Position numbers and translations under genes: made by a program
In this document: positions 44,475-54,821 of the stretch, piece by piece
How positions within the stretch are numbered: position 1 is the stretch's first letter
How the letters are laid out: every line of letters starts with the position of its first letter
NCBI GenBank assembly: GCA_028622995.1
Contig: JAJQJQ010000015.1
Span: forward strand, 3,658,001 to 3,722,000
Direction: 5' to 3'
Length of the DNA stretch: 64,000 nt
Source: Panagrolaimus kolymaensis
Lineage: Eukaryota; Nematoda; Chromadorea; Rhabditida; Panagrolaimidae
Notes under the pieces: generated by a model
The model's database searches: none
Told to the model about the DNA's origin: nothing
The model's input: only the letters and a program-made list of their open reading frames with translations

Positions 44475-45768
44475 CAGGGTTTGGCGGAATTCCGCTTCCG
44501 CATTCCGCTTTTGCGGAATTCCGCATGTTTTTGGACTTCCGCAAATTCCGCGGAATTCCGCAAAATTTTGCGGAATTCGAAAGCGGAATTAAACAAATTT
44601 TAAAAAATATTTAACAAAAACTTTTACATTTTTTTGCGGAAGTTTGATAATAAAAAAATTCTGCGATCAAATTCCCAAAGAAGGCTTTAAAAATAATAAA
44701 AGTGTAAATGTAAACACTTTTACACTGGGAAATCAAATTTTATTTCAGTACATTGTAACGAATGAAATCAGTAGGGTAAGACAAACTTAAATTAAAAATA
44801 TTTTCTTCTTTATTTTTGCGTACATGGAGAATATTTTACTTTTCGGACTTTCTTTACTTTAACGGGGCATGATTTTTTTTCTTCGAAAATTTGAATCTTT
44901 AACAATGAAAAAGAAAAATGTTTTTGATCTCAAGAATAAAAACTCACTATGCCCCGTTAAAGTAAAGAAGACCCTACTTTTCTTTCATTTTTGATTTTTT
45001 TTATTGCGCATTAGAAATAAGTTAGTTTCTTACAAAATGTTTTTTGGTTCTTTTTGAAACTAATTTTGCAATCAAAAATAGCTGAAATAAATCGTTTGGC
45101 ATTCTTTAAAATTTCAAAATTGGGATATTGATGTTAAAATTGGTATAAATAATGATGATATTTATAGATGGTTAAAAGATTTAGGAATTCTTAATATTGT
45201 AAAAATAGAAATAGTTTTGATTGTGAAAGCGCGACATGTTTTTAGATGTAAAAACAAACCTTTTTGGTGCTATAAGAAAATGGCTAAACTTATGCTCAGT
45301 TCATTAATACATTATCTTTGCATGCTACCCATATTAAAGAAATTTTTTAATCAAAATTTATCTTTTTCCTGGCAACATTAAAGTAAAGAAGCTCTTTATC
45401 GCACTTGTTTACTCTAAAGTCCCCATTTTTCAAGGTCAAAATTTGCATTAATAAAGCATGCAACAGTCTCAAAGAATCTTTTAGCTTTTGATTATCGTCA
45501 TATAGAAAAAATAAAATTTATCCACTTCGGATATAAAGGCTTTGATACAGACACATACAATATTAAAATCGTTACCGTGGACTATAATGGAAAAAAAATG
45601 TATGTATAATAACAAAAAAATTTTTTTTGGTAATTCCGCTTCCGCATTCCGCTTTTGCGGAATTCCGCCTTTTTTTTACTTCCGCTTCCGCTTCCGCTTT
45701 TGCGGAAGTGAATTTTATAATTCCGCCTTCCGCGGAAGCGGAATTTTTTTCAATTCCGCCAAACCCTG
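44475..45768. mobile_element. 1294-bp non-autonomous hAT element
   Basis: Terminal inverted repeats CAGGGTTTGGCGGAATT / AATTCCGCCAAACCCTG are flanked by an exact 8-bp target duplication ATAGCGAA (44467-44474 and 45769-45776). Both ends carry arrays of TTCCGC/GCGGAA hexamers over about 120 bp, as expected for subterminal transposase-binding repeats. The interior is AT-rich and has no transposase frame. The same hexamer array and CAGGG ends occur in the 118-bp MITE at 14568, so both probably depend on related transposases. Confidence 0.9.
44852..44967. repeat. Inverted repeat inside the hAT element
   Basis: CTTTACTTTAACGGGGCAT (44852-44870) is repeated in reverse complement at 44949-44967 around an AT-rich 78-bp loop. 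It may be a nested foldback element; a further ATTAAAGTAAAGAAG copy near 45378 suggests the motif recurs. Confidence 0.6.
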
Positions 45769-45922
45769 ATAGCGAACGTGTCTCATCACTCAAAGCATTA
45801 CCGTAATTTGAAGGGAAAAACAAAACAATTTCTTTTTTCGACGCTTCAATAAAAAAATGTTTATGCAAAAATGGTTAAAATCTAGAATGAAAAATTGGAA
45901 AAATGGGTTGAAGTCGTGGCAC

Positions 45923-46726
45923 GGCAACCTGGCTCTCTTTTCCCAGAGAGGACATCTTCACACATCGCTTTCGGCGCTCCCGCCTATTTTGCGCGCGCTT
46001 ATTTTACTTTAATAATCCTGACCCAAACAAATTACATTAACTTAAAATACTCAATGTTTTAGAAGATAAGTATAAAGAAGTACTTTATTTAAATTTTGGA
46101 ACATAGGAAAACATTAAAATTAAGAATTTTGAAAAAAAGAACTATTTAAAGGAGAAAAACAATTGACTATATTAAAAACACTGTTGGGTTTATAACTATT
46201 AGGAGTAAGAAGATTGATTAGCCCAAATGAGAATTTATGCAAATTCAGTAAAAGTTAATTATCAACCCTGCTTTATTACTTTATTATTACTATCCAACAG
46301 AATTGCCACAGGCATTCTCGATCAAAAGTTGCTAAGAATATGAGTGAGTACATTTAGTACCATTAACAAAACACAGATTTATGAAAGAATTCTAAGCCTA
46401 TGTTAATTTTTTCAGACTTTAAGCAAAATATATTTACAGGTTTTAAACATAATTGGATATAGTTTAATGAATAGCACATAATGAAGTATCCTCACTCGCT
46501 CATAACAAAAATACACACACAAGTGTCTTTTTCAACCTCTTTAGTGTTGTGAATATACTATTATTGTATTTCTTATTATTATAAATTCTAATGTTATTCC
46601 ATTACTTTCCTTTAGGTCTTAAGTTTACTCGCTTAAAATGCGCGCAAAAAATAGGCGGGAACTGATTTGATTCGCCGAAAGCGATGTGTGAAGATGTCCT
46701 CTCTGGTAAAAGAGAGCCAGGTTGCC
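45923..46726. mobile_element. ~804-bp foldback element with ~100-bp terminal inverted repeats
   Basis: The left end reads GGCAACCTGGCTCTCTTTT, then CAGAGAGGACATCTTCACAC, then ATCGCTTTCGGCG and GGCGGGA-type GC-rich sequence. The right end is its reverse complement over about 95 bp. No transposase frame or clear target duplication was found. Confidence 0.75.
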
Positions 46727-46915
46727 ATGTAATCGTTGAAGTATGTTTTTGTAAAATCAAAAACAAGCTTGTCAACAACACCGTTCATTGTGGCAAATAT
46801 TTCTGCTGCTGAAACTTGAACGTTCATTCAACTTTGAAGAAGCTCAAATTGTAAGTTGCATTATTCTTTTTAAACAACATTTTTTACTTTATTTATTTTT
46901 TTAGTTGGTTGCAAA

Positions 46916-48055
46916 ATGAAATCAAAAGAAATGAAAGCTGTACCTGGTATTTCTGAAGTTAGCGGTGAAACAGATGATGATCCTAATAATAAGAAAGTTA
47001 CTATGTCTGCTGCTGAAGTTATTGATGCTGATCCTGAAAATGGTGAACCATTAATTAAAAAAGAAAAAGGTATCTCACCTGAAAGTTGTCAAAAGATTGG
47101 TAAAAAAGTTATGACTGAAGATGATAAAGATTCGCCATTGAAAAGAAGTGTTGGTCTTTTATCTGGAATTGGAATTATTATTGGTTGCATTATTGGTTCT
47201 GGTATCTTTATTACACCCGCTGGTGTTCACAAAGGTATGTTTATTGATAATGTGTGTTATTTCTTTACTAACTATGTATTTGTTTATTTATAGGAGCTGG
47301 ATCAGTTGGTTTATCACTTATAATTTGGCTCGCCGCTGGCATCTTTGTTCTTCTTGGATCATTCTGTTACATCGAACTTGGTTTACTTTTGCGTGAATCT
47401 TGTGGAGATTATGCTTATATTCATTATGCTTTTGGAGGATTTGCTTCCTTTATTCGTTTTTGGATTGAAGCTGTTGTTGTAAGGTTCGTTAGTCATCTTA
47501 TTTTCCATTCTTGTCATATGCAAATATCAATGTTTAGACCTGGATCAGAATCTATAGTTGCTTTAACTTTTGCTACATATGTTGTTTATCCATTTGGTCT
47601 TAGAATGGACACTCATAAGGAATATATTATTCCCATCGCTATTTTAATGATAGGTAAGTTGATCTTTTTCATTACATAGTTTAACAAGTTTCTTTTTAGC
47701 TGTTCAAACTGCTTTAAATTGCATATCTATCAAAACGTCTCTTATTATCAACAATATTTGTACTGTTGCAAAAGTTATTGATCTTATTGGTGTTGGTGTT
47801 TATTCTCTGTGTGCTCGTGATGATGGAACTAAAACCTTCCATGAACCTTTTGCATACACATCATCCAATCCAGGTGCAATTGCATTAGCTTTTTATTCAG
47901 CTCTTTATGCTTATCAAGGATGGAATTATTTGAATTTTATTATCGAAGAAGTTCGTAATCCTGTTAAAACTCTTCCACGTGCTATCATCGTTTCTTCCAT
48001 TTTTGTTATTTTTATTTATGCTGCGGTTAATGTTGCTTTTTACGCAGCACGTTAA
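46916..48055 (+). CDS. SLC7/LAT-type amino-acid transporter, C-terminally truncated
   Basis: Exons 46916-47234, 47294-47483, 47538-47653 and 47700-48055 encode 326 residues. After an acidic/basic cytoplasmic start (~75 residues), TM1 reads LLSGIGIIIGCIIGSGIFIT, with the family's substrate motif GSGIF. Then GSFCYIELGLLLRESCGDYAYI, FASFIRFWIEAVVVRPGSES, and near the end AYQGWNYLNFIIEEVRNPVK, TLPRAII, VNVAFYAAR and a stop. Normal members have 12 membrane spans and about 480-500 residues; this one stops after about TM7, so TM8-TM12 are missing. No continuing homology was found downstream. It is either a 3'-truncated pseudogene or a short non-transporting product. A TTTTTTTAG acceptor lies 12 nt before the ATG, and the foldback element ends 190 bp upstream. 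Confidence 0.75.
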
Positions 48056-48059
48056 AAAA

Positions 48060-48750
48060 ATACGAAGCGGTATTATATGTTTACAATTGACCTCAAAGTT
48101 CATTTTTAAAAGGGTTTGGTGAATTACTTGAAACAATTACAAAATTAGTAAATCTCATTCCTCACATTTATTTGGTAAAGTTAGGAATGTGCATAATTTC
48201 ATTTTCAAAAGTGTAATTTTTTAGCCGCAAATTTTTTTTCGTTATGCGACCCATACTTAATGCGAGAGCGGCAAAAGGAAATATGTATTCATTGAAAAGT
48301 TTTTGTTTCTCTTTTCGTTCATTTTTTCGTTCTTCTCTCCTATTAAGCTGTTGTTGGATGCATCTTTCTTACCGCCCTTATTTAGCTATTTTTGAGAATT
48401 AATTTTTTTTTATCTATTTCCCTCCTTTTTTGATCCTTGATTAATAGGAGCTATAAATTTTGATGGTATTGCTGCCATTTAACTGACAATGTGACCATAA
48501 ACATACTTTATTTAGGGATTTTTTTCTTAGTTCTTTTTTTTAAAGCTTTTTTCCTCTAAATCTTTACATTTGTTGCATTCGCGATTACCTTTTTTTGCTT
48601 TTCTTTTGTCTAATTCGTGGATAATAAACAAGGTTTATAACCGTGTCATATATGTTCGTAATGTTTTCCTTCATTATTAAAGTTGCTAATGTTCGTTTTT
48701 TTTTTCAGCTATATTTCTTCATCTCTCTCATCGTGGTTTTCAACTGCTTT
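48060..48750. other. Intergenic, nothing recognised
   Basis: T-rich spacer. A TTTTTTTTCAG acceptor near 48708 precedes the Skp1-like gene. Confidence 0.4.
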
Positions 48751-48758
48751 ATTGAAAC

Positions 48759-49422
48759 ATGGCTACTTCCAATAGCGTGCCTGCTGGTCTTCACCAAAAA
48801 ATCATTCTTCAATCGTCCATTGATCCTGGTTTCACAATGGAAGTTGATTCACGTGTTTTCAATAGCTCCGACGTCCTTAGAGACATCCTTGGTAAGTTCT
48901 TTTCTCTCATTGATTCATTTTTATTTAATATTCTATGTTTCAGCAAATACAACTAACGACGCGCCTGCTCCTGTCGCCATGAATAAAGATCATCTTCAAA
49001 AATTCGTCGAATTTCACAATCATTTTGATTCTCCTGAAGCTCCAAAGGATGATGAATGGAATAATGCTTTCTTTGGTCAAATGAGTGATACAGATTTCAC
49101 TGCTTTCGTTAAAGCAGCTAATTTTCTCGATTCTCAACGACTTATTGAAGCTTCTGGTGATTTCGTTTTGTCAAAACTTAGAGAAATGGATGTTCCTCAA
49201 ATTCAAAAATACCTTAGTATTATCGATGATTATACTGAAGAAGAACGTCGTGCAATGCAAGATCATCCTCTTGAATTCTTTTCTGGAGTTGTCAATCAAG
49301 GTGTTAATGGAGCTGGTAATGCCGATGGAAATTTTGGTAATGCACAAGTAAATGGTGGTAATGCTGCTGCTGGTAATGCTGAAGAAAATGCTGGTATGGT
49401 TGGAGAAAATGCAGCTAACTAA
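48759..49422 (+). CDS. Skp1-like protein with Asn/Gly/Ala-rich tail
   Basis: Exons 48759-48891 and 48944-49422 encode 203 residues. The N-terminal POZ fold reads KIILQSSIDPGFTMEVDSRV and SSDVLRDIL. It is followed by DDEWNNAFFGQMSDTDFTAF, VKAANFLDSQRLIEASGDFV, and the F-box-binding helix region VPQIQKYLSIIDDYTEEERR, all in Skp1 order. Skp1 bridges F-box proteins to Cullin-1 in SCF ubiquitin ligases; nematodes have many Skp1-related (skr) paralogues. The final ~35 residues (GNADGNFGNAQVNGGNAAAG..) are a low-complexity tail that standard Skp1 lacks. The intron is assumed spliced, although the frame stays open through it; removing it restores Skp1 spacing. AATAAA follows near 49501. Confidence 0.83.
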
Positions 49423-49429
49423 ATTATGT

Positions 49430-50600
49430 AACTTTTTAATACTTTACTGTTGTATGTAATATTCTCGTGCGCGTTTGTTTTTTTATAGCACGCATTGTTC
49501 AATAAAGATTTCTTTTTTGCCTTTTCTTTCTTCTTCCATATTAGATGCTAATTTATGTTGGCTTACTAACCTTTTATCGAATCCAAAAGTTTTTTTGCTT
49601 TGAGCTTCGAGTAATTTTTATGCAAGCACTTTACCCTCTTGATTGCTGTTTTCATACATTTTAGTAAACTCTAATAAAGATTTCTTTATTTACTAATTTA
49701 AGCGCAACTTATGCTTCACTATTAAAGATATAAGATATCCACCATGCTCGCTGATTAATCATCATTTGCCATTGTTGCGGTGAGATGTTGTTGCTGTTAC
49801 ACTGCTTCTTCCTCCAGATGTAAAGTTGATAAAAGTCTTCCTGGATGACTCAAACGCAGATCATGTAATGATTTTCCAACGAATGTCATAACCACATAAA
49901 TGAAATTATCTCATTGCCCTTTATCTTCGAATATGAAAAAAATGTCGGTTACCATTGATTGGATTTGGCTAGCTTCAGCAAGACAAAAATTTCCATGAAT
50001 CCTTTCTTCTTTACTTTTAGTTTTCAACGCTTTTACCTTTACCTTCATTAATGCAGTGATAAACGGCACTCAAAAGCAGATAAAAAAATGGATGGTTGTA
50101 CTGTAAAACATATTTTCGTGTAACACCAAAAATGGATAATCACAAAAAGAAAATAATCATTCCACAAGCTTCTTTTCAACTTTCCATTTGTTCGCCATAA
50201 TAGTGATGCAAGGTATGGCTGTATCACTTCTTACCATTCTTCCAGGATCGAGATGAATTTATTCAGCTAACACGATTCAGTCAAAGGTTAGCCAACTAAT
50301 GTGTTGGCATGTAATCCTACTACCGTATCTTTAACCGAAGTACTTATGACAAACAATTGATAAAAATTGGTATCCGCTTTGTGATGATTAATATTTTCGC
50401 TAATTTTCATGCTCATCCACTAAGCAAGAAGTTCTCCAAATAGCTCAAGCAAACGCCAAAAAGACGCGACTCGTTACTCCAATTGTCAATGTTTCAAAAC
50501 AAAAAGAAAAAACACAAAAGTAAAACAAGACAAATTTTATTTAAGACCTTCAATAAAATACAAGGAACAATAAAGAACAAGAATTACAATACAAGTTTAA
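49430..50600. other. Intergenic, nothing recognised
   Basis: About 1.1 kb of mixed sequence without splice-supported frames on either strand. Confidence 0.35.
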
Positions 50601-50605
50601 AATAA

Positions 50606-51160
50606 TTAGTTGTCACGGAATTTTTCGTTAATTTTCTTGAGAAGTACTTCATGAGCGATTTCCGATTCGTCAGCAACATGGAATTGGATGAATTTTTCTG
50701 TACCAAGAGCATATTTGATTGCTGAAGCCGATGAAGCATAGACCATTTTCTTTTTGATTGGAGCACCATCGGGACAAAGTTGAACAAAAATAGTTTTGTG
50801 CATTTTTGAAACACCAGCACCAGACCGAAAACAGCTGAACTTGAAATCAAAAACAGCATAACGGCAGTCATTGAATCCATCGGTTCTATCTTTCAATTCT
50901 TCGACGAAGGCTTCATAAGCTTGCTTGGAGTTGTCTTCAAAATCATCAACATCGAGCCCAAGCTGTAAAATAAGCAAGATTAGACAAAGGATAAAGAAAA
51001 ACAAGAAAATAAAACTAACATCTTCAGAAGCTTTGGTTGATTCAACTACGATTTCCTTTGCTTCGATCTTGAAGATGATGTAACGTACGGTGCTTTTGGC
51101 TTCAGTGATTTGTTGAAAAGCACTTTGACATTCAGGATTGACGAGAACTCCAGAGGACAT
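50606..51160 (-). CDS. unc-60: ADF/cofilin (UNC-60A-like)
   Basis: Exons 51160-51020 and 50962-50606 give 165 residues, the length of the nematode UNC-60A isoform. It starts MSSGVLVNPECQSAFQQI; the ADF domain shows VRYIIFKIEAKEIVVES, DCRYAVFDFKFSC, FVQLCPDGAPIKKKMVYASS and the actin-binding long helix KMVYASSASAIKYALG. Cofilin binds ADP-actin, severs and depolymerises filaments in the cytoplasm. In C. elegans the locus makes a second isoform from downstream exons; none was recognised in the following ~1 kb here. AATAAA for this strand lies near 50534. Confidence 0.93.
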   Translation of the reverse strand: MSSGVLVNPECQSAFQQITEAKSTVRYIIFKIEAKEIVVESTKASEDVSFIFLFFFILCLILLILQLGLDVDDFEDNSKQAYEAFVEELKDRTDGFNDCRYAVFDFKFSCFRSGAGVSKMHKTIFVQLCPDGAPIKKKMVYASSASAIKYALGTEKFIQFHVADESEIAHEVLLKKINEKFRDN

Positions 51161-51164
51161 GATG

Positions 51165-52940
51165 AGAATAGGATGGAAATGCTCTGAAACCAAAATGAAA
51201 GTTAATAAAAGAAAAAAGCGATTGACGAAAGAAAAAGGTGCAAATCGCGAAGAAAAAAAGGAATCGGAAGGAAGTAGCATCAAAGCGTGTAATAATGTCA
51301 TAATTTTTTATGGAATATCACGCATAAACAGATGGAGAGGTTTAGATTAGAAATAAAATTACAAGTTAGTAAAAAAGCTGAATGATTGATGAAGAAAAAG
51401 CGGTAAAATAAAGGATGGAAAAAGGATTGGAAGATTCGTGGAAAATTTAGAAAAATGATTGCACTTTTTTCATCGAAGCATGACCATAAAAATTTTGCGA
51501 GATTGAATCTCATACATGCATTCGTGTCAAAACAGAGGCATCCTTGAATTCTTCGTTTACGCGTTTGCAAACGAAGAAAACTTTTCACAAAAAAAATTTT
51601 AAGTTGTCTTTGTCTTCAAAAAAATTTATCTTGAATTACTTACAATTTTTACGAGTTTTTTTAATCAAACTGGCAACGTAGTTGTTGCTTTAGAAGTAAT
51701 AACCTTGTAAGTCCAGTTTCATTGACAAGCTTATCATTTCATGTTTCCCTTTTTTTACTTACTAACCATCTCCATTGTGATATATACTTTAACTAATCCT
51801 TAAATGAGTAAATTTATATTTTACTAAAATCAGAATCTCCACATGTGTCGTAATTTTTTTTGTTATTCCCTAACTTATCTTCCATTAATTTTTGAATGCT
51901 TCATTCAACGTATTTTGGGACATTCTTTAATAAGATTGCTTTTTCTTGCGATAATTTCTATGACTAGATTAGCGTTTGTGCTTTAGTTGAATTTTATTTG
52001 CCCAAAAACACCTTTACTTCATTTTCTACCTTTAACTTTTTTAGAAAAACGAACACTTCTTTATTCGCCGTTATTAACAACAACATCAACTTTGCGAGAG
52101 GAGAGAGAGATGTCAATTCTAAAAGTTCAAAGATCTTCTTCACTCTTTCTTTTTTTTTTTGAATGTGCCTTGTTGTTTTTTTTTCAAACCAAACAACAAC
52201 ATCAATGGGGAATAATGCATTGGGAGAGAGCCAGCTGGAAATATAAGAGAAACAACAGAGAAAGAAGAAGAAAAAAAGGAGGGAGGGTTGTTTGTTTCTT
52301 CCTTGTTGAAAAAAAAAAATGCAAAAACAACAAAAAATAAAAATACGCTGCTCGATGAAAATAAATGTTGTTTGGACTTTTTTTATGTCGTCAAATAGCT
52401 GGACTTTTTATTTTTTGTTTGAGAATGAATTTTTGAAAGTTTATGTATGTAAAACTAAAATCTTGGAGATTCACTAAAAATTTGGTATCAAACTTCCTAG
52501 TTTTAAGCCTATGAGTTAGTTAGTTTAGTTTTCTCTTATAAATGTATTTGACAATGAATTTCCAAAGTTGTTTATTTATATGTACATATGATTTTTGATC
52601 AATATTGTTGTTTTAACTTTTTGTTGTACTATCAGTTTTTTACTCGTGTTGCTCCACAAAATTTTTGTTTTCACTGTTTTCTTATTTTTTTGCGTTCATT
52701 TGCTTTAAACTATGATTATTGCTGTCGAGTTTTGTTACCTAAAAATTATATTCGTTTAACTAATTTTATGGGTGAAGGTACAGCTTCTTGAACATTTTTT
52801 TTCACAACTTTTGCGTGTCATCCGAGTCAGTCAAATTTTATTTTTTCTTGTTGATTCTGTAGTTTCGCGTTATTCAAATTTCATTTCTAATGCATTTTTC
52901 CATTTTTAGGTGTTTTTATATTTTCAATAAGAAAGCTTCT
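51165..52940. other. Intergenic between divergent genes
   Basis: About 1.8 kb that should include the promoters of cofilin and COX15. Purine-rich tracts near 52230-52290 (GAGAG/GAAGAAGA) are the only notable feature. Confidence 0.35.
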
Positions 52941-52950
52941 TTTACATAAA

Positions 52951-54612
52951 ATGGCTCTTTTCCGTAATACTGCCTATACAGCGAAAGCTGCTTCAAAAGC
53001 TGTTTATCAATCTGCAACGTAAGTTCTGATTAGCAAATTTGCAATGCTCTCATGGAAGAAATTATAATAATCATGATTTACTTAAACTCAATCCATTCAT
53101 TTTCAGTGAAATCAAACGACGATTAAGTGATACAGTTGTACGTGAAATGCCTCAACAATCTCGAAAAATTGTTGGTTATTGGCTTCTTGGATGTGCTGCA
53201 GGTATTTATGTTGCTGTTTCAGCTGGTGGTATGACTCGGTAAGGTTTTACCTTTTTATGGACTTTTGTTTGCTTTTGCTTGTTATCGTTTTAGCATTTGT
53301 AAACTTTTGAATAATATAAAAATGGTTTTTAGGCTTCAAGAAGCTGCAATGAAAATGACTGATCGTCATCCATTTCGTTGGATTCCACCATTTGGACATT
53401 GGGAAGAAGAATTTGAAAATTACAAGAAGTATGATGAATACCCATTGTATGTGCTTTATTTTACTCATCCTTTGAATTCTACCGAACCATGATTCATTAT
53501 CAACTTTCATTTCATCATCATTTATTACCTATAGACTATACTCATACTAAATCTTTTAGGCTAACTCCAGAAGATCGTGAATCACTTACCTTGGCAAATT
53601 TCAAATTTAAATGGTTTCTAGTTTATTGCCATCGAATGGGTGGTCGAATGCTTGCTTTAGCATTCTTTGGTCCATGTGCTTACTTTTGGTCAAAAGGCTT
53701 CTTTTCTGATGTTTTGAAAAAACGAATGCTTATTGCTGGTATTTTAATGGCTGCTCAGGTAATTAACTCATTAAGTTACTTTATCTTTCATGACGTTGCT
53801 GAAATCTTCAGATTCCAATTGGTTGGTGGATGGTTCATAGTGGTTTACATAAAGAACTTATGGCGAATAAAGAAAAACCTGGTGTTAGTCAATATCGTAT
53901 GGCTGCTCATTTGATTACACCATTCTTGATGTATGGAATATTCCTTTATAGTGGTTTATCAATGTTTTTGAAACCACAAGATCATTCAAATGTTCCAAAA
54001 ATTGGAAGACTTCGATTCTTAGGAAAATCTTTGATTGGTGCTCTTCTTATTACGTCTTTTATGGGTTGGTTTTTTCTCCATTTGCTTTCTCAACTTAAAC
54101 CTATAATGATTTTTAGGTACGTTCCTTGTGGCTCTTGATGCAGCTGAACCTGAATTTGCTCGAGCATGGATTCCTGATGATTTATTCGTTATGAACCCTA
54201 AATGGAAGAATTTCTTTGAAAATCATGTTACAACTAATTTTGTCCATCGATATTTGGTTGGTTTTTTTGAATTTAACCAATTATGCTTACCTATTGGATG
54301 GTTTTTAGGGTTACATCACGTTTGCAACAATCAATCTCACATATTTCCTTAGTCGTCGAATGATGCTTCAACCTCGAGCTCTCAAAGCATTGAAAGGTGT
54401 ATTAGCTGTTGGTTATGCGCAATTATTGCTTGGAATCACTACTTTGGTATGTCTAAACTAAAATGATGACGTGTTTGAAAACTAATTGTTGCTTTTTTTT
54501 TTAGTATTTCCGAGATCCTGCACCCATTGCTTGGCTCCATCAAAACTTTTCATTGATCCTTTATACTTTCTTGATTTGGCTTGTTCATGAAATTCGTCGT
54601 CTTCCAAAATAG
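52951..54612 (+). CDS. cox-15: Haem A synthase COX15
   Basis: Eight exons (52951-53018, 53107-53238, 53333-53446, 53560-53758, 53812-54064, 54117-54256, 54309-54446, 54505-54612) encode 383 residues. The enzyme is an inner mitochondrial membrane protein that oxidises haem O to haem A for cytochrome c oxidase. Sequence signs: a basic, Ser/Ala-rich presequence; GYWLLGCAAGIYVAVSAGGM, TR/LQEAAMKMTD; FKFKWFLVYCHRMGGRMLAL; IPIGWWMVHSGL; VSQYRMAAHL; AWIPDDLF; NFVHRYLGYITF; AWLHQNFSL and a final VHEIRRLPK. The four haem-ligand histidines (CHRM, AAHL, VHRYL, LHQN) are all present. All junctions are canonical GT..AG. It is convergent with the transporter gene at 54822. Confidence 0.95.
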
Positions 54613-54821
54613 ATCAAAATAATCTTATGCGAGGTATTATTATTGTAATGTTATTTTATTTTTGGTGTTAGTAAATGCTACTTTTTTAAATGATTTTTTC
54701 TTGTGTACATATAGAATATTGTTTGTGAATAAAAAAATTTAATTTTTATTTTTCAAATTTTGATAAAATTATTTTAGTATTTGAAAAACGTTTATTTTAT
54801 TATTAGTTGCAAGAAAATATA

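Noticed and set aside
48643..49422. 259-residue unspliced reading of the Skp1-like region
   Set aside because: It reads through a GTAAGT..TTTCAG intron and an upstream T-rich leader; splicing restores the Skp1 order and the ATG at 48759.
50584..50880. Alternative minus-strand frame over the cofilin gene
   Set aside because: Shadow of the cofilin exon 2 frame.
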